Part shown: piece by piece, positions 1-8,944 of the stretch
Numbering within the stretch: the stretch's first letter is position 1
Layout of the letters: each line of letters begins with the position of its first letter
The notes under the pieces: model-generated
Seen by the model: only the letters and a program-made list of their open reading frames with translations
The model's database searches: none
What the model was told of the DNA's origin: nothing
Made by a program: the position numbers and the translations under genes
NCBI RefSeq assembly: GCF_000151105.2
Contig: NC_014804.1
Coordinates: 1,450,567-1,514,566, forward strand
DNA length: 64,000 nt
Source: Thermococcus barophilus MP
GTDB taxonomy: Archaea > Methanobacteriota_B > Thermococci > Thermococcales > Thermococcaceae
Direction: 5' to 3'

Positions 1-26
1 AAGCCATACATTAACTTGGTGGTGTT

Positions 27-1385
27 ATGAAGCTCTTTGGAACAGCTGGGATTAGGGGCCCTATTGATTCCAAAGTAACTCCAGAACTGGCGTTAAGCGT
101 TGGAAAAGCCTTGGGGACATACATTAATTCTGGGAAGGTTGTAATTGGTAGGGATGCAAGAACTTCAAGTGTAATGCTGGAGAATGCCCTCATAAGCGGA
201 TTGCTGAGCACAGGATGTGATGTGATAGAGCTGGGCTTAATACCAACTCCCATGCTTGCTTGGGCAACCAACAAGTTAGGCGATGCAGGGGTCATGATAA
301 CTGCCTCACATAATCCGCCAACAGACAACGGAATCAAGGTATTTAACGAAAATGGTGTTGAATTCTATCTGGAACAGGAAGAAGAGCTTGAAAGAATAAT
401 CTTCTCCCAAAGCTACAAAATAGCAAAATGGGATGAAATAGGGAAAGTCAAAAAGCTGGATTTAAAAGAAAGATACATAAATGCAGTGCTAAAATTTGTG
501 GAACACGAAACGAATCTCACGGTTCTGTATGATGGAGCAAATGGAACCGGCAGTATGATAGCCCCATACCTCCTAAGGGAAATGGGGGCAAGGGTGATCT
601 CAATTAATGCTCATTTAGATGGACACTTTCCGGGCAGAAAACCAGAGCCAAGGTATGAGAACATTGCATATCTTGGAGATCTCGTCAGACAACTGGGTGT
701 TGATTTAGCAATAGCTCAAGATGGTGACGCCGATAGGATAGCGGTTTTTGATGAAAAGGGGAACTACATTCCAGAGGATACACTAATTGCACTCTTTGCC
801 AAGCTCTATGTGGAAGAAAACAAAGGTGGGGTCGTTGTTACATCAATAAATACGAGCTTTAGAATTGACAAGGTTGTCCGAGATGCAGGGGGAAAGGTCT
901 ATCGTGTACCATTGGGTCAGCTCCATGATGGTATAAAGAAATATCACGCAATTTTTGCTGCCGAACCTTGGAAGTTCATTCATCCAAAATTTGGAATGTG
1001 GATTGATAGCTTTGTAACGATGGGACTTCTAATCAAGCTGATTGACGAAGAAAAGAGACCTCTTTCAGAGATCGTTAAGGAGATACCTCAGTATCCGCTG
1101 ATAAAGAAGAATGTTAAATGTCCAGACGAGCTGAAGCCAAAAGTTATGGAAGTTGCAAGAAATGAGCTTGAAAGAAAGCTAAAAGATGAGATTAAAGAAG
1201 TTCTCACGATTTCTGGAGTAAGGTTCAATCTTAAAGATGGATCATGGGTTCTGGTAAGACCCTCTGGAACAGAACCGAAAATCAGGGTTGTTGTGGAAGG
1301 ACAGACAGAAAAGAAAATGAGGGAACTATTTGAATTAGCCTATGGCATAGTTTCAAAGGCCGTCGAAAGTCTTAAACCCACCTAG
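27..1385 (+). CDS. glmM: Phosphohexomutase (phosphoglucosamine mutase family)
   Basis: A 452-residue alpha-D-phosphohexomutase, which interconverts hexose 1- and 6-phosphates in the cytoplasm for sugar-nucleotide synthesis. Seen: the phosphoserine loop TASHNPP (Ser94), the metal loop DGDADR (residues 232-237) and the C-terminal phosphate loop RPSGTEPKIR (411-420). Length is normal for the family. The ATG at 27 follows a GGTGGT ribosome site. The sugar-recognition loop, usually GE-x-SGH, reads AEPWKF (about 312-317), so the choice between glucosamine, mannose and glucose phosphate is open. Its 3' end overlaps the convergent MBL gene by 14 bp. Confidence 0.85.
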   Translation: MKLFGTAGIRGPIDSKVTPELALSVGKALGTYINSGKVVIGRDARTSSVMLENALISGLLSTGCDVIELGLIPTPMLAWATNKLGDAGVMITASHNPPTDNGIKVFNENGVEFYLEQEEELERIIFSQSYKIAKWDEIGKVKKLDLKERYINAVLKFVEHETNLTVLYDGANGTGSMIAPYLLREMGARVISINAHLDGHFPGRKPEPRYENIAYLGDLVRQLGVDLAIAQDGDADRIAVFDEKGNYIPEDTLIALFAKLYVEENKGGVVVTSINTSFRIDKVVRDAGGKVYRVPLGQLHDGIKKYHAIFAAEPWKFIHPKFGMWIDSFVTMGLLIKLIDEEKRPLSEIVKEIPQYPLIKKNVKCPDELKPKVMEVARNELERKLKDEIKEVLTISGVRFNLKDGSWVLVRPSGTEPKIRVVVEGQTEKKMRELFELAYGIVSKAVESLKPT

Positions 1386-2184
1386 CTGGTCTCAGCGTCT
1401 TTAGTCTTATTTCTTTTCCAATTGTAACTCTAAAACCCTCTTTTGCAACAAGAGTTTTCACCCCAGTGACATTTTCGATGAACTTTGCCTCCTTATACGG
1501 ATTTGCAAAGTGCATCTTCATGCCTATGTGGTTCATAATCAGCAATTCTGGCTTATCCTTCATGCCCTTCAACATGTAAATCACATCCTCAGTGCATAGA
1601 TGGTATGGAATTCTCATGTCTTTGGGTCGGGTTATAGCAGCTATCATGACCCTTGCGCCCTCATGCCACTTCTTGAGCTCATCGAAGTACTGAGTATCGG
1701 GGATGTAGGATATGTCCCCATACTTAGTCCTAAGCCGAAAACCAATGGTTGTGGGGTCTGCATGCATCGCAGGCGTTATTATCATCTCCTCCTCCCCAAG
1801 AATGAATTTATCACCGGGATTTGGAGTGTGGATTTCTTCCAATGAATCGAGATGGTACTGTGAAACTGCAGGTGTGTGACTTTCATCTCCATGGACAACG
1901 CTTTTAGATGCTATTAAAATTCCCCTTTTTTTCGTAACGCCCATAGTTATCCCCTCAAGCATAACTTCCACGTCATTGCAGTGATCTGTATGCCTGTGGG
2001 ACACAAAGAGAACATCAATTCGTCTTGGGTCGATTTTGTATCGCCAAGCCCTTACAAGTGCTCCCGGACCTGGATCGACATAGATTTTCTTGCTCGCTTT
2101 TATGAAGAATCCTCCTGTAGAACGAGTTTGTGTTATTGTTATGAATCTGCCTCCACCACTGCCCAGAAATGTTATCTCTATCAT
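1372..2184 (-). CDS. MBL-fold metal-dependent hydrolase
   Basis: A 270-residue metallo-beta-lactamase-fold hydrolase. The metal-binding signature HRHTDH is seen in the N-terminal third, with further conserved His and Asp later (TPAMHADP, YIPDTQ, MNHIGMKMH). This arrangement resembles RNase Z or phosphodiesterase-like members, but the substrate cannot be named. The start chosen is the ATG at 2184 (MIEITFLGSGGG), immediately after GGAGGT; an upstream in-frame ATG at 2229 adds 15 residues unlike the fold. A TATA-like tract lies near 2235-2245. It runs convergent to the mutase gene. Confidence 0.8.
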   Translation of the reverse strand: MIEITFLGSGGGRFITITQTRSTGGFFIKASKKIYVDPGPGALVRAWRYKIDPRRIDVLFVSHRHTDHCNDVEVMLEGITMGVTKKRGILIASKSVVHGDESHTPAVSQYHLDSLEEIHTPNPGDKFILGEEEMIITPAMHADPTTIGFRLRTKYGDISYIPDTQYFDELKKWHEGARVMIAAITRPKDMRIPYHLCTEDVIYMLKGMKDKPELLIMNHIGMKMHFANPYKEAKFIENVTGVKTLVAKEGFRVTIGKEIRLKTLRPARWV

Positions 2185-2320
2185 GCCCTTACCTCCTATT
2201 CTTTTTTCAGATGTTAAAATTTTACACACAGCAGTATATAAGGCATTTGGCTACTGGAGATTTATCGACACAACCAAAAATGGTTTAAGCAGTCAGGGAT
2301 AAGCTACACTGGTGAAGCTC

Positions 2321-3562
2321 ATGGGCGAAATTATCGAAAAAGTCTCCAAAGAAGTTGAAATGTTGAGGGATGATATGGTTCAAATGTTGGTTGAGCTTGT
2401 CAGAATTCCAGCAATAAGCCCGGATTACGGTGGGGAAGGAGAATACGATAGGGCGGAAAAGCTTCTTGAGATTATAAGGGACTGGGGTTTTGATAGGATT
2501 GAGCGCTATGATGTCCCGGATGAGAGGGCTAAAAATGGTGTTAGGCCAAACATTTTAGCTTATTACTATGGAGAAAAGGGAGAAGAAAGCCAGCGCTTGT
2601 GGATTCTCACGCACTTAGATGTAGTTCCTCCAGGAGAAGGTTGGACGGTTACAGAACCCTTCAAGCCAGTAATTAAAGACGGGAAGGTTTATGGGAGGGG
2701 AAGCGAGGACAATGGGCAGAGTTTAGTTGCAAGCTTGTATGCTGTGAAGGCATTAATGAACCTTGGCATAAGACCAAAGAGAACAATAATCCTTGCATTT
2801 GTAAGTGATGAGGAAACAGGAAGCGAATACGGAATAAAATGGCTCATAAAAAACCACCCCGAACTCTTCAGAAAAAACGACCTCGTACTAGTACCAGATG
2901 GTGGAAACGAAGAAGGAACATTTATTGAAATAGCAGAGAAGAGCATACTCTGGATGAAGATTAAGTTTAAAGGAAAGCAAGTTCATGCAAGCATGCCTGA
3001 TAAAGGCATTAACGCTCACCGCATTGCTTTGGAATATGGCTATAAGCTCGACAAACTTCTCCATGAGAAATATAATGCAAAGGATGAAATCTTTGACCCA
3101 CCTGAGAGCACTTTCGAGCCAACTATGGGCGGAAATCCATCTGATGCTCCAAACATAGCTTCAGGGGAACATGAGATAGTATTTGACTGCAGAGTTTTAC
3201 CCAAGTACAATCTTGATGACATTTTAAATGATGCTAAAGAGCTCGCAAAAGAAATGGAAGAAAAGTACAGAGGAGCAAAAATTGATATTGAAGTTATGCA
3301 GAGGGTTGATGCCCCAGAACCAACTCCAAAGGACAGTGAAATAGTAAAACTCCTCCAAAATGCAATTAGGATTTTGAGGAACAAAGAAGCTAAAGTTGGA
3401 GGAATTGGTGGAGGAACTTTTGCAGCTTACTTCAGAATGCTTGGAATCCCGGCAGTTGTGTGGTGTACATGCGATGAAACGGCACACCAGCCAAATGAGT
3501 ACGCTAAAATAGACAATATAGTTGAGGACGCAAAAATTATGGCAATTTTAACCCTATTATGA
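2321..3562 (+). CDS. M20 family metallopeptidase/deacylase
   Basis: A 413-residue M20 (ArgE/DapE/carboxypeptidase G2-like) enzyme. Seen: the first metal ligand THLDVVPPGEGW, YGRGSEDNGQ carrying the bridging Asp, catalytic DEETGSEYG, and a late His in ETAHQPNEY; a dimerisation domain with KGKQVHAS lies between. The family hydrolyses peptides or acylated amino acids with two metals. Absence of lysine or arginine genes nearby makes a peptidase role as likely as a biosynthetic one. The ATG at 2321 is preferred because GGTGA lies just before it; a GTG at 2312 is in frame. Confidence 0.8.
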   Translation: MGEIIEKVSKEVEMLRDDMVQMLVELVRIPAISPDYGGEGEYDRAEKLLEIIRDWGFDRIERYDVPDERAKNGVRPNILAYYYGEKGEESQRLWILTHLDVVPPGEGWTVTEPFKPVIKDGKVYGRGSEDNGQSLVASLYAVKALMNLGIRPKRTIILAFVSDEETGSEYGIKWLIKNHPELFRKNDLVLVPDGGNEEGTFIEIAEKSILWMKIKFKGKQVHASMPDKGINAHRIALEYGYKLDKLLHEKYNAKDEIFDPPESTFEPTMGGNPSDAPNIASGEHEIVFDCRVLPKYNLDDILNDAKELAKEMEEKYRGAKIDIEVMQRVDAPEPTPKDSEIVKLLQNAIRILRNKEAKVGGIGGGTFAAYFRMLGIPAVVWCTCDETAHQPNEYAKIDNIVEDAKIMAILTLL

Positions 3563-3576
3563 TTTTTGCTCACCTT

Positions 3577-3801
3577 TCACTTTGCAAATTTTGAAGCAAT
3601 ACACACATTGATCACAAAACCAAAGTCAAGGATTATTCTATCCGCATAGGGGCATAGCAAGCATTCAGCATCATCAATAGGGATGCCGCCATAGTAGTGC
3701 TCAAACATCTCAATAACATCTTCACTTAAATGATCGACAACTTTCCCACAAGGGAGCACTAATCGTGAACCATATATGTTTTGTGTCTTTGTTCTCACCA
3801 T
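3577..3801 (-). CDS. Small cysteine-containing hypothetical protein
   Basis: A roughly 74-residue acidic cytoplasmic protein of unknown function. Cysteines occur in LPCGKVV, in a CLLC pair and near the C terminus (NVCIA), which could bind a metal. The ATG at 3801 follows GGTGAGCTGC with good spacing; an ATG at 3813 would add four residues. A TATA-like TTATATA lies upstream near 3836. Real coding is supported by position, ribosome site and ordinary codon use, but I do not recognise a family. Confidence 0.6.
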   Translation of the reverse strand: MVRTKTQNIYGSRLVLPCGKVVDHLSEDVIEMFEHYYGGIPIDDAECLLCPYADRIILDFGFVINVCIASKFAK

Positions 3802-3928
3802 GCAGCTCACCATTTTGTTATATTATCCTCCTCATATATAACTATTTTTATACATATTTTGCAAACTTCTGTTAATGGTAAGCAAAATTTGAAAAACCCA
3901 AGATATAGCAGATAGTGAGAGTGAGAAC

Positions 3929-4654
3929 ATGAAAATGATAGGACTAAAAATAGAGGAAGCTCTGAAAATCTTCCCCGAGCTTCAAAAATATATAAAAAAT
4001 GGCAAGCTTGACTTCAGTAGCAGAGAAGCGCGGATTCTATACAATAAGGCAGTTGCAAAAGCCGTTTTTGACCTCAAAATAGAATATCATCCCAAGGGCT
4101 TGATAACCCCTCCAATTTCACGATACATTTTTCTAAAGACATTTTTGAGAGGTGGAGAAAAAATTCTCGAAATTGGAACTGGTCACTCTGCATTGATGGC
4201 TATCATGGCAGCTAAGTTATTTAACTGCGAAGCTTGGGCCACAGAAATTGATGAGGAATTCTTTGAGTATGCAAAAAGGAATATTGAGTGTAATAAGGTT
4301 CAAGTGAAGCTCATAAAAAGCAAAGGACAGATCATAAAAGGCTTAATTCCAGAGGGAGAAAAATTCGATGTTATATTCTCAGCCCCTCCTTACTATGAGA
4401 AGCCCACAAAGGGGGTTTTAACTCCTATCGAAGCTGTAGGCGGAGGCGAATATGGAGAAAAATTCTCACTCAAGCTCTTGAGAGAGGCAAAAGACTACTT
4501 GAAACCTAAAGGAAAAGTCGCTCTGTTTTTGCCTGACAAAGCTCCTCTGCTTAATGCTATAACCCAAGAAGCCGAGAAGATGGGCTATAGAATCAGAGAC
4601 ATAAAATTTAAAGCAGGAACAAGAGTTAGGCACTCTTTAATTTTCACGCTATAG
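3929..4654 (+). CDS. RlmF-like SAM-dependent RNA methyltransferase
   Basis: A 241-residue class I methyltransferase. The SAM-binding motif I EIGTGHSALM is followed by an acidic motif II residue (ATEID), and the catalytic motif is SAPPYY, the N/S/D-PP-Y/F form typical of amino (N6-adenine) methyltransferases. Overall pattern matches the RlmF/METTL16-like archaeal group, so an RNA adenine target is likely but unproven. The ATG at 3929 follows a purine-rich GTGAGAGTGAG. The gene end touches the antisense C/D-type sRNA. Confidence 0.7.
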   Translation: MKMIGLKIEEALKIFPELQKYIKNGKLDFSSREARILYNKAVAKAVFDLKIEYHPKGLITPPISRYIFLKTFLRGGEKILEIGTGHSALMAIMAAKLFNCEAWATEIDEEFFEYAKRNIECNKVQVKLIKSKGQIIKGLIPEGEKFDVIFSAPPYYEKPTKGVLTPIEAVGGGEYGEKFSLKLLREAKDYLKPKGKVALFLPDKAPLLNAITQEAEKMGYRIRDIKFKAGTRVRHSLIFTL

Positions 4655-4715
4655 CGTCAGACCGTGGGCGTATCTTCATTGCAGTGCTCAGAGGAGGTGC
4701 TTTCTCTTCATTCGC
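4653..4715 (-). ncRNA. Box C/D-type sRNA (2'-O-methylation guide), anti-SD-like guide
   Basis: On the minus strand the order is box C-like AUGAAGA (4711-4705), a 13-nt guide (4704-4692), box D' CUGA (4691-4688), an 8-nt spacer, box C' AUGAAGA (4679-4673), a 12-nt guide (4672-4661) and box D CUGA (4660-4657). GCG before C can pair with CGC after D. A minus-strand TATA box (AACCTTATAAGTT, 4737-4749) sits about 26 bp before the predicted 5' end. Both C boxes deviate from RUGAUGA at position 5, which lowers confidence. The D' guide ends CACCUCCU, identical to the 16S rRNA 3' tail. Confidence 0.65.
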
Positions 4716-4746
4716 CAAAGAAATTATGCTCCTCCAACTTATAAGG

Positions 4747-6207
4747 TTAAGCCTCCTTGTAAAGTATTATCATCAAAATCCCTTCCAATGCCAAGAAAAC
4801 GACTCCAGCAAAAATCCTGATATAACCATGGAGAAGATAGAAAAGAGACGCTGGAAAATTGACCAGAAAGAATGCTAAGCCAAAAATTACTAGTGTATCT
4901 CCAATTGTGAGATATGCAGGCATTAGCGTGTATTCATCCTTCATGTTTCGAGTAAGCCAGAGGGTTATGACTTTAGCCATTAAAAGATTAGTAAAAGCTC
5001 CAAATATAAAAAGGAAGAGAGAAGAACCCGATATATCAACTTTTGCAACAACCACAGAAACTAATAAGATTGGAGCAAAAAGGATAAAAGATGTCAAAGC
5101 TTTCGCGTTTCTAAACTCTTTCCAGTTTATTGGAAGAGAGAACATGAACCAGCCACTTTTGTATTCTTCCATAAGCAAAATTTGAACGTTTAATGACGTT
5201 ATAACTGCAAAAGAGCCTATTATCAGAACCCAAGTTACAAGTCTATCGTCTCTGAGAAATGTGAGAGGTACTAAAAAGATAAAGGGCATAAGAAGAATAA
5301 AGAGAGATGAACTTCTCCGCAAGGCAAGTTTGACATCTTTAGCTATAATTGAGAACATTTTTGGCAAAAGTTTTGCTTCAAATGATTTTCCAATTTTTGA
5401 AATTTGCCTTTCCTCAATCAGATGAAGCATTATTAAATGATTACCAAACAACAAAATTAGAAATGAAAGAGTTGCATAGGTCATAATTACTTTCCATTGC
5501 AAGATTCCTTGGAAAGATAAAACGAGAGTTGTCGCCTGAGCAATTGGAAAGAAATACGTTGAAAGTGCTCTAAACTGAAATACACTTTTAAATATTTCGG
5601 GAAATATGACACCGTAGAATATGAAAAGAGTCAAAAAGAGAATAAAGGCAACTCTCAGTGTTAGACTAAAGATATCTCTTAAAATTCCGATTTTCCTCAT
5701 CCTTAAAGAGAATATCGCAATAAGACACCCAAAACCCCAGCCTATAGCTATCGAGATTATGAACCACATCATCGCCACAATAAGTGCCATCCAATGATAC
5801 CTCAGCATTTTCAAGAAAAAAGGTAAAAACAAGAATATAAGAGGAATAGTGTAATATTTAAGCCATGTCTTAAGCGGTAGAAACTCAACATTAATCGGGA
5901 GAAGTAGCAAAGGCTGAAGTGCTCGGGTTCGTGCAAGTGAATATAGGAACTCTATAACCAGAAAAGACGAAATGACCACAACAAAAACCAATAAGGCAGA
6001 AACCAATGAAGCAAAAACAATTTCACTTTCTCCAAGCAATTTCTCAGCTCTGAGAAATACAAATGAAAAAATTAAGAACACTGTAGAAGTAAAAGAGAGC
6101 TGTACTAAAGGAGCTCTCTTGAGAAATCTTCTAAACTTTTCGGTTCCATAGTCGTCCAGTCTATGTCTGAATTCCTGAAAAAACAGCTCTCTAACGAGAG
6201 CCTCCAT
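4747..6207 (-). CDS. ABC-2 type multi-spanning membrane protein
   Basis: A 486-residue integral membrane protein with about 12 hydrophobic segments in two halves, each preceded by a soluble stretch, as in ABC-2 exporter permeases. No ATPase gene is adjacent, so its partner must be elsewhere or it is not an ABC subunit. The ATG at 6207 is preferred (GTGATTAAA ATG); a GTG at 6216 overlaps the previous stop. The upstream methyltransferase stop codon TGA lies inside this ribosome site, suggesting coupled translation. Substrate unknown. Confidence 0.65.
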   Translation of the reverse strand: MEALVRELFFQEFRHRLDDYGTEKFRRFLKRAPLVQLSFTSTVFLIFSFVFLRAEKLLGESEIVFASLVSALLVFVVVISSFLVIEFLYSLARTRALQPLLLLPINVEFLPLKTWLKYYTIPLIFLFLPFFLKMLRYHWMALIVAMMWFIISIAIGWGFGCLIAIFSLRMRKIGILRDIFSLTLRVAFILFLTLFIFYGVIFPEIFKSVFQFRALSTYFFPIAQATTLVLSFQGILQWKVIMTYATLSFLILLFGNHLIMLHLIEERQISKIGKSFEAKLLPKMFSIIAKDVKLALRRSSSLFILLMPFIFLVPLTFLRDDRLVTWVLIIGSFAVITSLNVQILLMEEYKSGWFMFSLPINWKEFRNAKALTSFILFAPILLVSVVVAKVDISGSSLFLFIFGAFTNLLMAKVITLWLTRNMKDEYTLMPAYLTIGDTLVIFGLAFFLVNFPASLFYLLHGYIRIFAGVVFLALEGILMIILYKEA

Positions 6208-6212
6208 TTTAA

Positions 6213-7403
6213 TCACTTCATGTCCTCAACATATAAGAACAGACATTTGAGATATTCAGTATCCTTTGAAGCCATCAAAATTGGATGATCTGGAGCTTGT
6301 GTTCTATAAGGCTCAAGCATCCTGAGGAATTTGCCAGCTTTTGCTGCAGCAGCAATAATCATGTCCTTGAAAGCTTGCAGATCAACATGCTGGGAGCATG
6401 AGCAGGTTACTAAGATTCCACCATCCTTTACAAGCTTAAGCCCCTGATAGTTCACGTTGAAATAAGCCCTTAGTCCCCTCTTTAAGTCCTTTTCATGTTG
6501 GACAAATGCGGGAGGGTCGAGAATTACTATATCAAACTTTTCTCCTCTCTTTTGGAGCTTTTCCATTTCAGGAAATGCTGAACCCACTATGAATTCCATC
6601 TTGTCTTCAACACCGTTGAGCTTTGCATTTTCCTTCGCCTGCTCTATTGCCCTTGGGGACTTATCAATAGCTATCACTTTTTCAGCTCCAGCAACTGCCG
6701 CATGAATTGCAAAGCCTCCCGTGTAAGTGAAGACATCAAGAACCTTTTCACCGCCCCTAATATATTTCTCAAGAGCTATCCTGTTTTCCCTCTGGTCAAG
6801 GAAAAATCCAGTCTTTTGTCCACGCATGTCAACTATGAACTTGGCTTTTCCTTCTTCAATTATCGTTCTGTATTTTTCCTTACCAAGCAATACACGCTCA
6901 ATCTCTGGTAATCCTTCTCTTCTCCTTGACCTTCCAGTGTTCTTTTCAAAAACGGTCTCTATATCCGGCTCAACTTCCATTATCGCTTCAGCAACATCAA
7001 GCTTAAATCTCTCCATGCCAGCACTTGAAATCTGAATGGCGGCTATATCATTAAAGCGATCGACGATTAATCCTGGCAGATAATCTGCCTCACCATATAC
7101 CATCCTGTAAACGTTGCCATAACGGAGAACCTTTTTCCTGTATTCGTTTGCTTTTCTAATTCTCTCTTTGAAAAGCTCTTTGTTAATTTCTACATCTTTT
7201 TCTTTTGTCAACAGACGAACCATTATATTAGAATTTGGATTCGCAAATCCTTTACCTAAGAACTTCCCACCACGAGAATACACCTCAACTATATCTCCCG
7301 GCTTTATCTCCCCCTCAGTTCTAACAACGCCTTTTTTAAAGATAATCATAGCTCCCTTCTGAAGTGCTCGTGAGGCTTGAGCATCAACATAAACTCTCGC
7401 CAT
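6213..7403 (-). CDS. RlmI-like 23S rRNA m5C methyltransferase
   Basis: A 396-residue class I SAM methyltransferase of the RlmI/PH1915 type. An N-terminal PUA-like domain (about residues 1-75) precedes a linker domain and a Rossmann domain with DVFTYTGGFAIH (motif I), VIAIDKS, ILDPPAF (motif IV) and TCSCS (motif VI). The DPP plus catalytic Cys pattern indicates C5-cytosine methylation of RNA, most likely 23S rRNA. The start is the ATG at 7403, just after GGTGGTGAGA. It is co-transcribed with the downstream membrane protein. Confidence 0.85.
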   Translation of the reverse strand: MARVYVDAQASRALQKGAMIIFKKGVVRTEGEIKPGDIVEVYSRGGKFLGKGFANPNSNIMVRLLTKEKDVEINKELFKERIRKANEYRKKVLRYGNVYRMVYGEADYLPGLIVDRFNDIAAIQISSAGMERFKLDVAEAIMEVEPDIETVFEKNTGRSRRREGLPEIERVLLGKEKYRTIIEEGKAKFIVDMRGQKTGFFLDQRENRIALEKYIRGGEKVLDVFTYTGGFAIHAAVAGAEKVIAIDKSPRAIEQAKENAKLNGVEDKMEFIVGSAFPEMEKLQKRGEKFDIVILDPPAFVQHEKDLKRGLRAYFNVNYQGLKLVKDGGILVTCSCSQHVDLQAFKDMIIAAAAKAGKFLRMLEPYRTQAPDHPILMASKDTEYLKCLFLYVEDMK

Positions 7404-7475
7404 TCTCACCACCAACCAATAGTTAAAGCGATAGGTATTTAACTCTTGAGATGAAAGTATATAATGGTGAGTTCT

Positions 7476-7784
7476 ATGAACTTAGAAGTTATAAAAGAGT
7501 TTCTGGAGGATATCGGAGCAGACTACACAGAAATTGAGGGAGAAATTCACCTCGCTCCAGAGGTGTTCTATGAGGTTTGGAAGTATGTGGGACAACCTGA
7601 TTTAAAAACATATGTCATTGAAGACGAGATTGTAGAACCCGGTTCCTATGATCCCCCTGAAATGAAGTACACAACTGCAAAGAAGGTTAAAATCAAAAAG
7701 GTCTACTTCGAGACCCTTGACAATGTGAAAATAGTCACAGATTATGCTGAGTTCCAAAGGATTTTAAAGGAAAAATCAGCTTAA
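7476..7784 (+). CDS. Conserved small hypothetical protein
   Basis: A 102-residue acidic soluble protein without recognisable catalytic motif. It begins with an amphipathic helix (MNLEVIKEFLEDIG) and is otherwise predicted alpha/beta, with YDPPEMKY as its most distinctive segment. The ATG at 7476 follows GGTGA with a 5-base spacer; an ATG at 7464 is in frame but lies before that site. The gene is divergent from the RlmI-like methyltransferase, and the two ATGs are only 72 bp apart. Function unknown. Confidence 0.65.
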   Translation: MNLEVIKEFLEDIGADYTEIEGEIHLAPEVFYEVWKYVGQPDLKTYVIEDEIVEPGSYDPPEMKYTTAKKVKIKKVYFETLDNVKIVTDYAEFQRILKEKSA

Positions 7785-7786
7785 TT

Positions 7787-8944
7787 TTATCCTCTAACCA
7801 TTATTTTTACCATTAAAACTCCCATACAGTTTGTTCTCTTTATGTTAAGAAGAAGTGGAAGAGAACCTATTAGTGACGCTGTTGCCAAAAGTAAGATACC
7901 AAGGATCCCGTCAAAATATAAGGACAGGACAACAATAAAAGATAAAACAAGGAAGTTTAGGAGCTTATAATTTACCTTAAAGAGAACACTGCCAATTATT
8001 TTAGCTATTTCCAGCCCGTAGAGGCTTATAATTAAAGCCGCAGCAATAGTAAGCAGTGTCAAAATTAAAATCTCATGTGAACTCAACAAATAGTACTTCT
8101 CTTTAATCAAGACCATTATTCCATTTCTCGTTCTCCCCGTTAGGTAGAAATTAAAGAGTGAAAAGAAAAAATTCGATGTGTTCACGGAGAATGCCACCGT
8201 CAAAAACGACCTTTCATCCCTTGAAAAGAAGCTTCCAATTAATGCGGCCTGAGAAGAGGTAAAGGCAGGAAGCAGGGAAGCAAGCATTCCCAAAGTAGTT
8301 CCAAGGAGGGAAAAGCCAAATAAAGACTTATGGGACATTTTAATTTCATAATCTCCAGCTTCAATGGTGGTAATCCCACTACGCAGAGAGTAAAATATTG
8401 TGGGAACTCCAAATAAACCAACAAAAATGTGAAAATATGGCTCCCGGAGGGGTAAATAGTCAATCAGAATTCCAAGAATCCCAGAGATTAGGAAAACAAG
8501 TAAAGCAAAAACCTTCTTTATTCCTTTTTCTATTAAAAGCAAAAAACAAGTCAAAAAGAACACAAATACTCTACCAAATCCGGGTGTGTAGTTAGGAGCT
8601 AAAGAGAGGTAAATAGGCAAGAGGGGAAAAGCAAAAATTACTGCTAAAAGACTTGCCCTCAGAGAGATGTTAATTACCTCAAGAGCTCTCCCCTCAAGAA
8701 CCAATCTATGGGCAGGCAAGATATTCAATACCGTATCTTCATCAGGAACTCCAAGAAAAGTTGAAGGTATAGAGTCCAAAAACGTATGGGTTAAACCCAT
8801 TGTATAAATGAGTATCACAAATCCAAATCCATCGGGCTCATTATTTAAAGCATTCAACAGTGACGCTAAAGTATTAACGTGTAACGCTGGTGTTATCCCC
8901 GTTATAGTCCCAGCTATGAGTCCAAACAAGAATTCTCTAAGCAT
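7787..8944 (-). CDS. TctA-like (tripartite tricarboxylate-type) permease
   Basis: A 385-residue membrane protein of about 10-12 spans in two repeats, each with a Gly-rich signature: GTITGITPALHVNT near the N terminus and GTTLGMLASLLPAFTSSQAA in the second half. These resemble the TctA/DUF112 family, whose bacterial members import carboxylates with a small TctB and a periplasmic TctC. Neither partner is here. Instead the start overlaps by 31 bp the 3' end of the secreted protein gene upstream, suggesting the two products work together. Substrate unknown. Confidence 0.7.
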   Translation of the reverse strand: MLREFLFGLIAGTITGITPALHVNTLASLLNALNNEPDGFGFVILIYTMGLTHTFLDSIPSTFLGVPDEDTVLNILPAHRLVLEGRALEVINISLRASLLAVIFAFPLLPIYLSLAPNYTPGFGRVFVFFLTCFLLLIEKGIKKVFALLVFLISGILGILIDYLPLREPYFHIFVGLFGVPTIFYSLRSGITTIEAGDYEIKMSHKSLFGFSLLGTTLGMLASLLPAFTSSQAALIGSFFSRDERSFLTVAFSVNTSNFFFSLFNFYLTGRTRNGIMVLIKEKYYLLSSHEILILTLLTIAAALIISLYGLEIAKIIGSVLFKVNYKLLNFLVLSFIVVLSLYFDGILGILLLATASLIGSLPLLLNIKRTNCMGVLMVKIMVRG

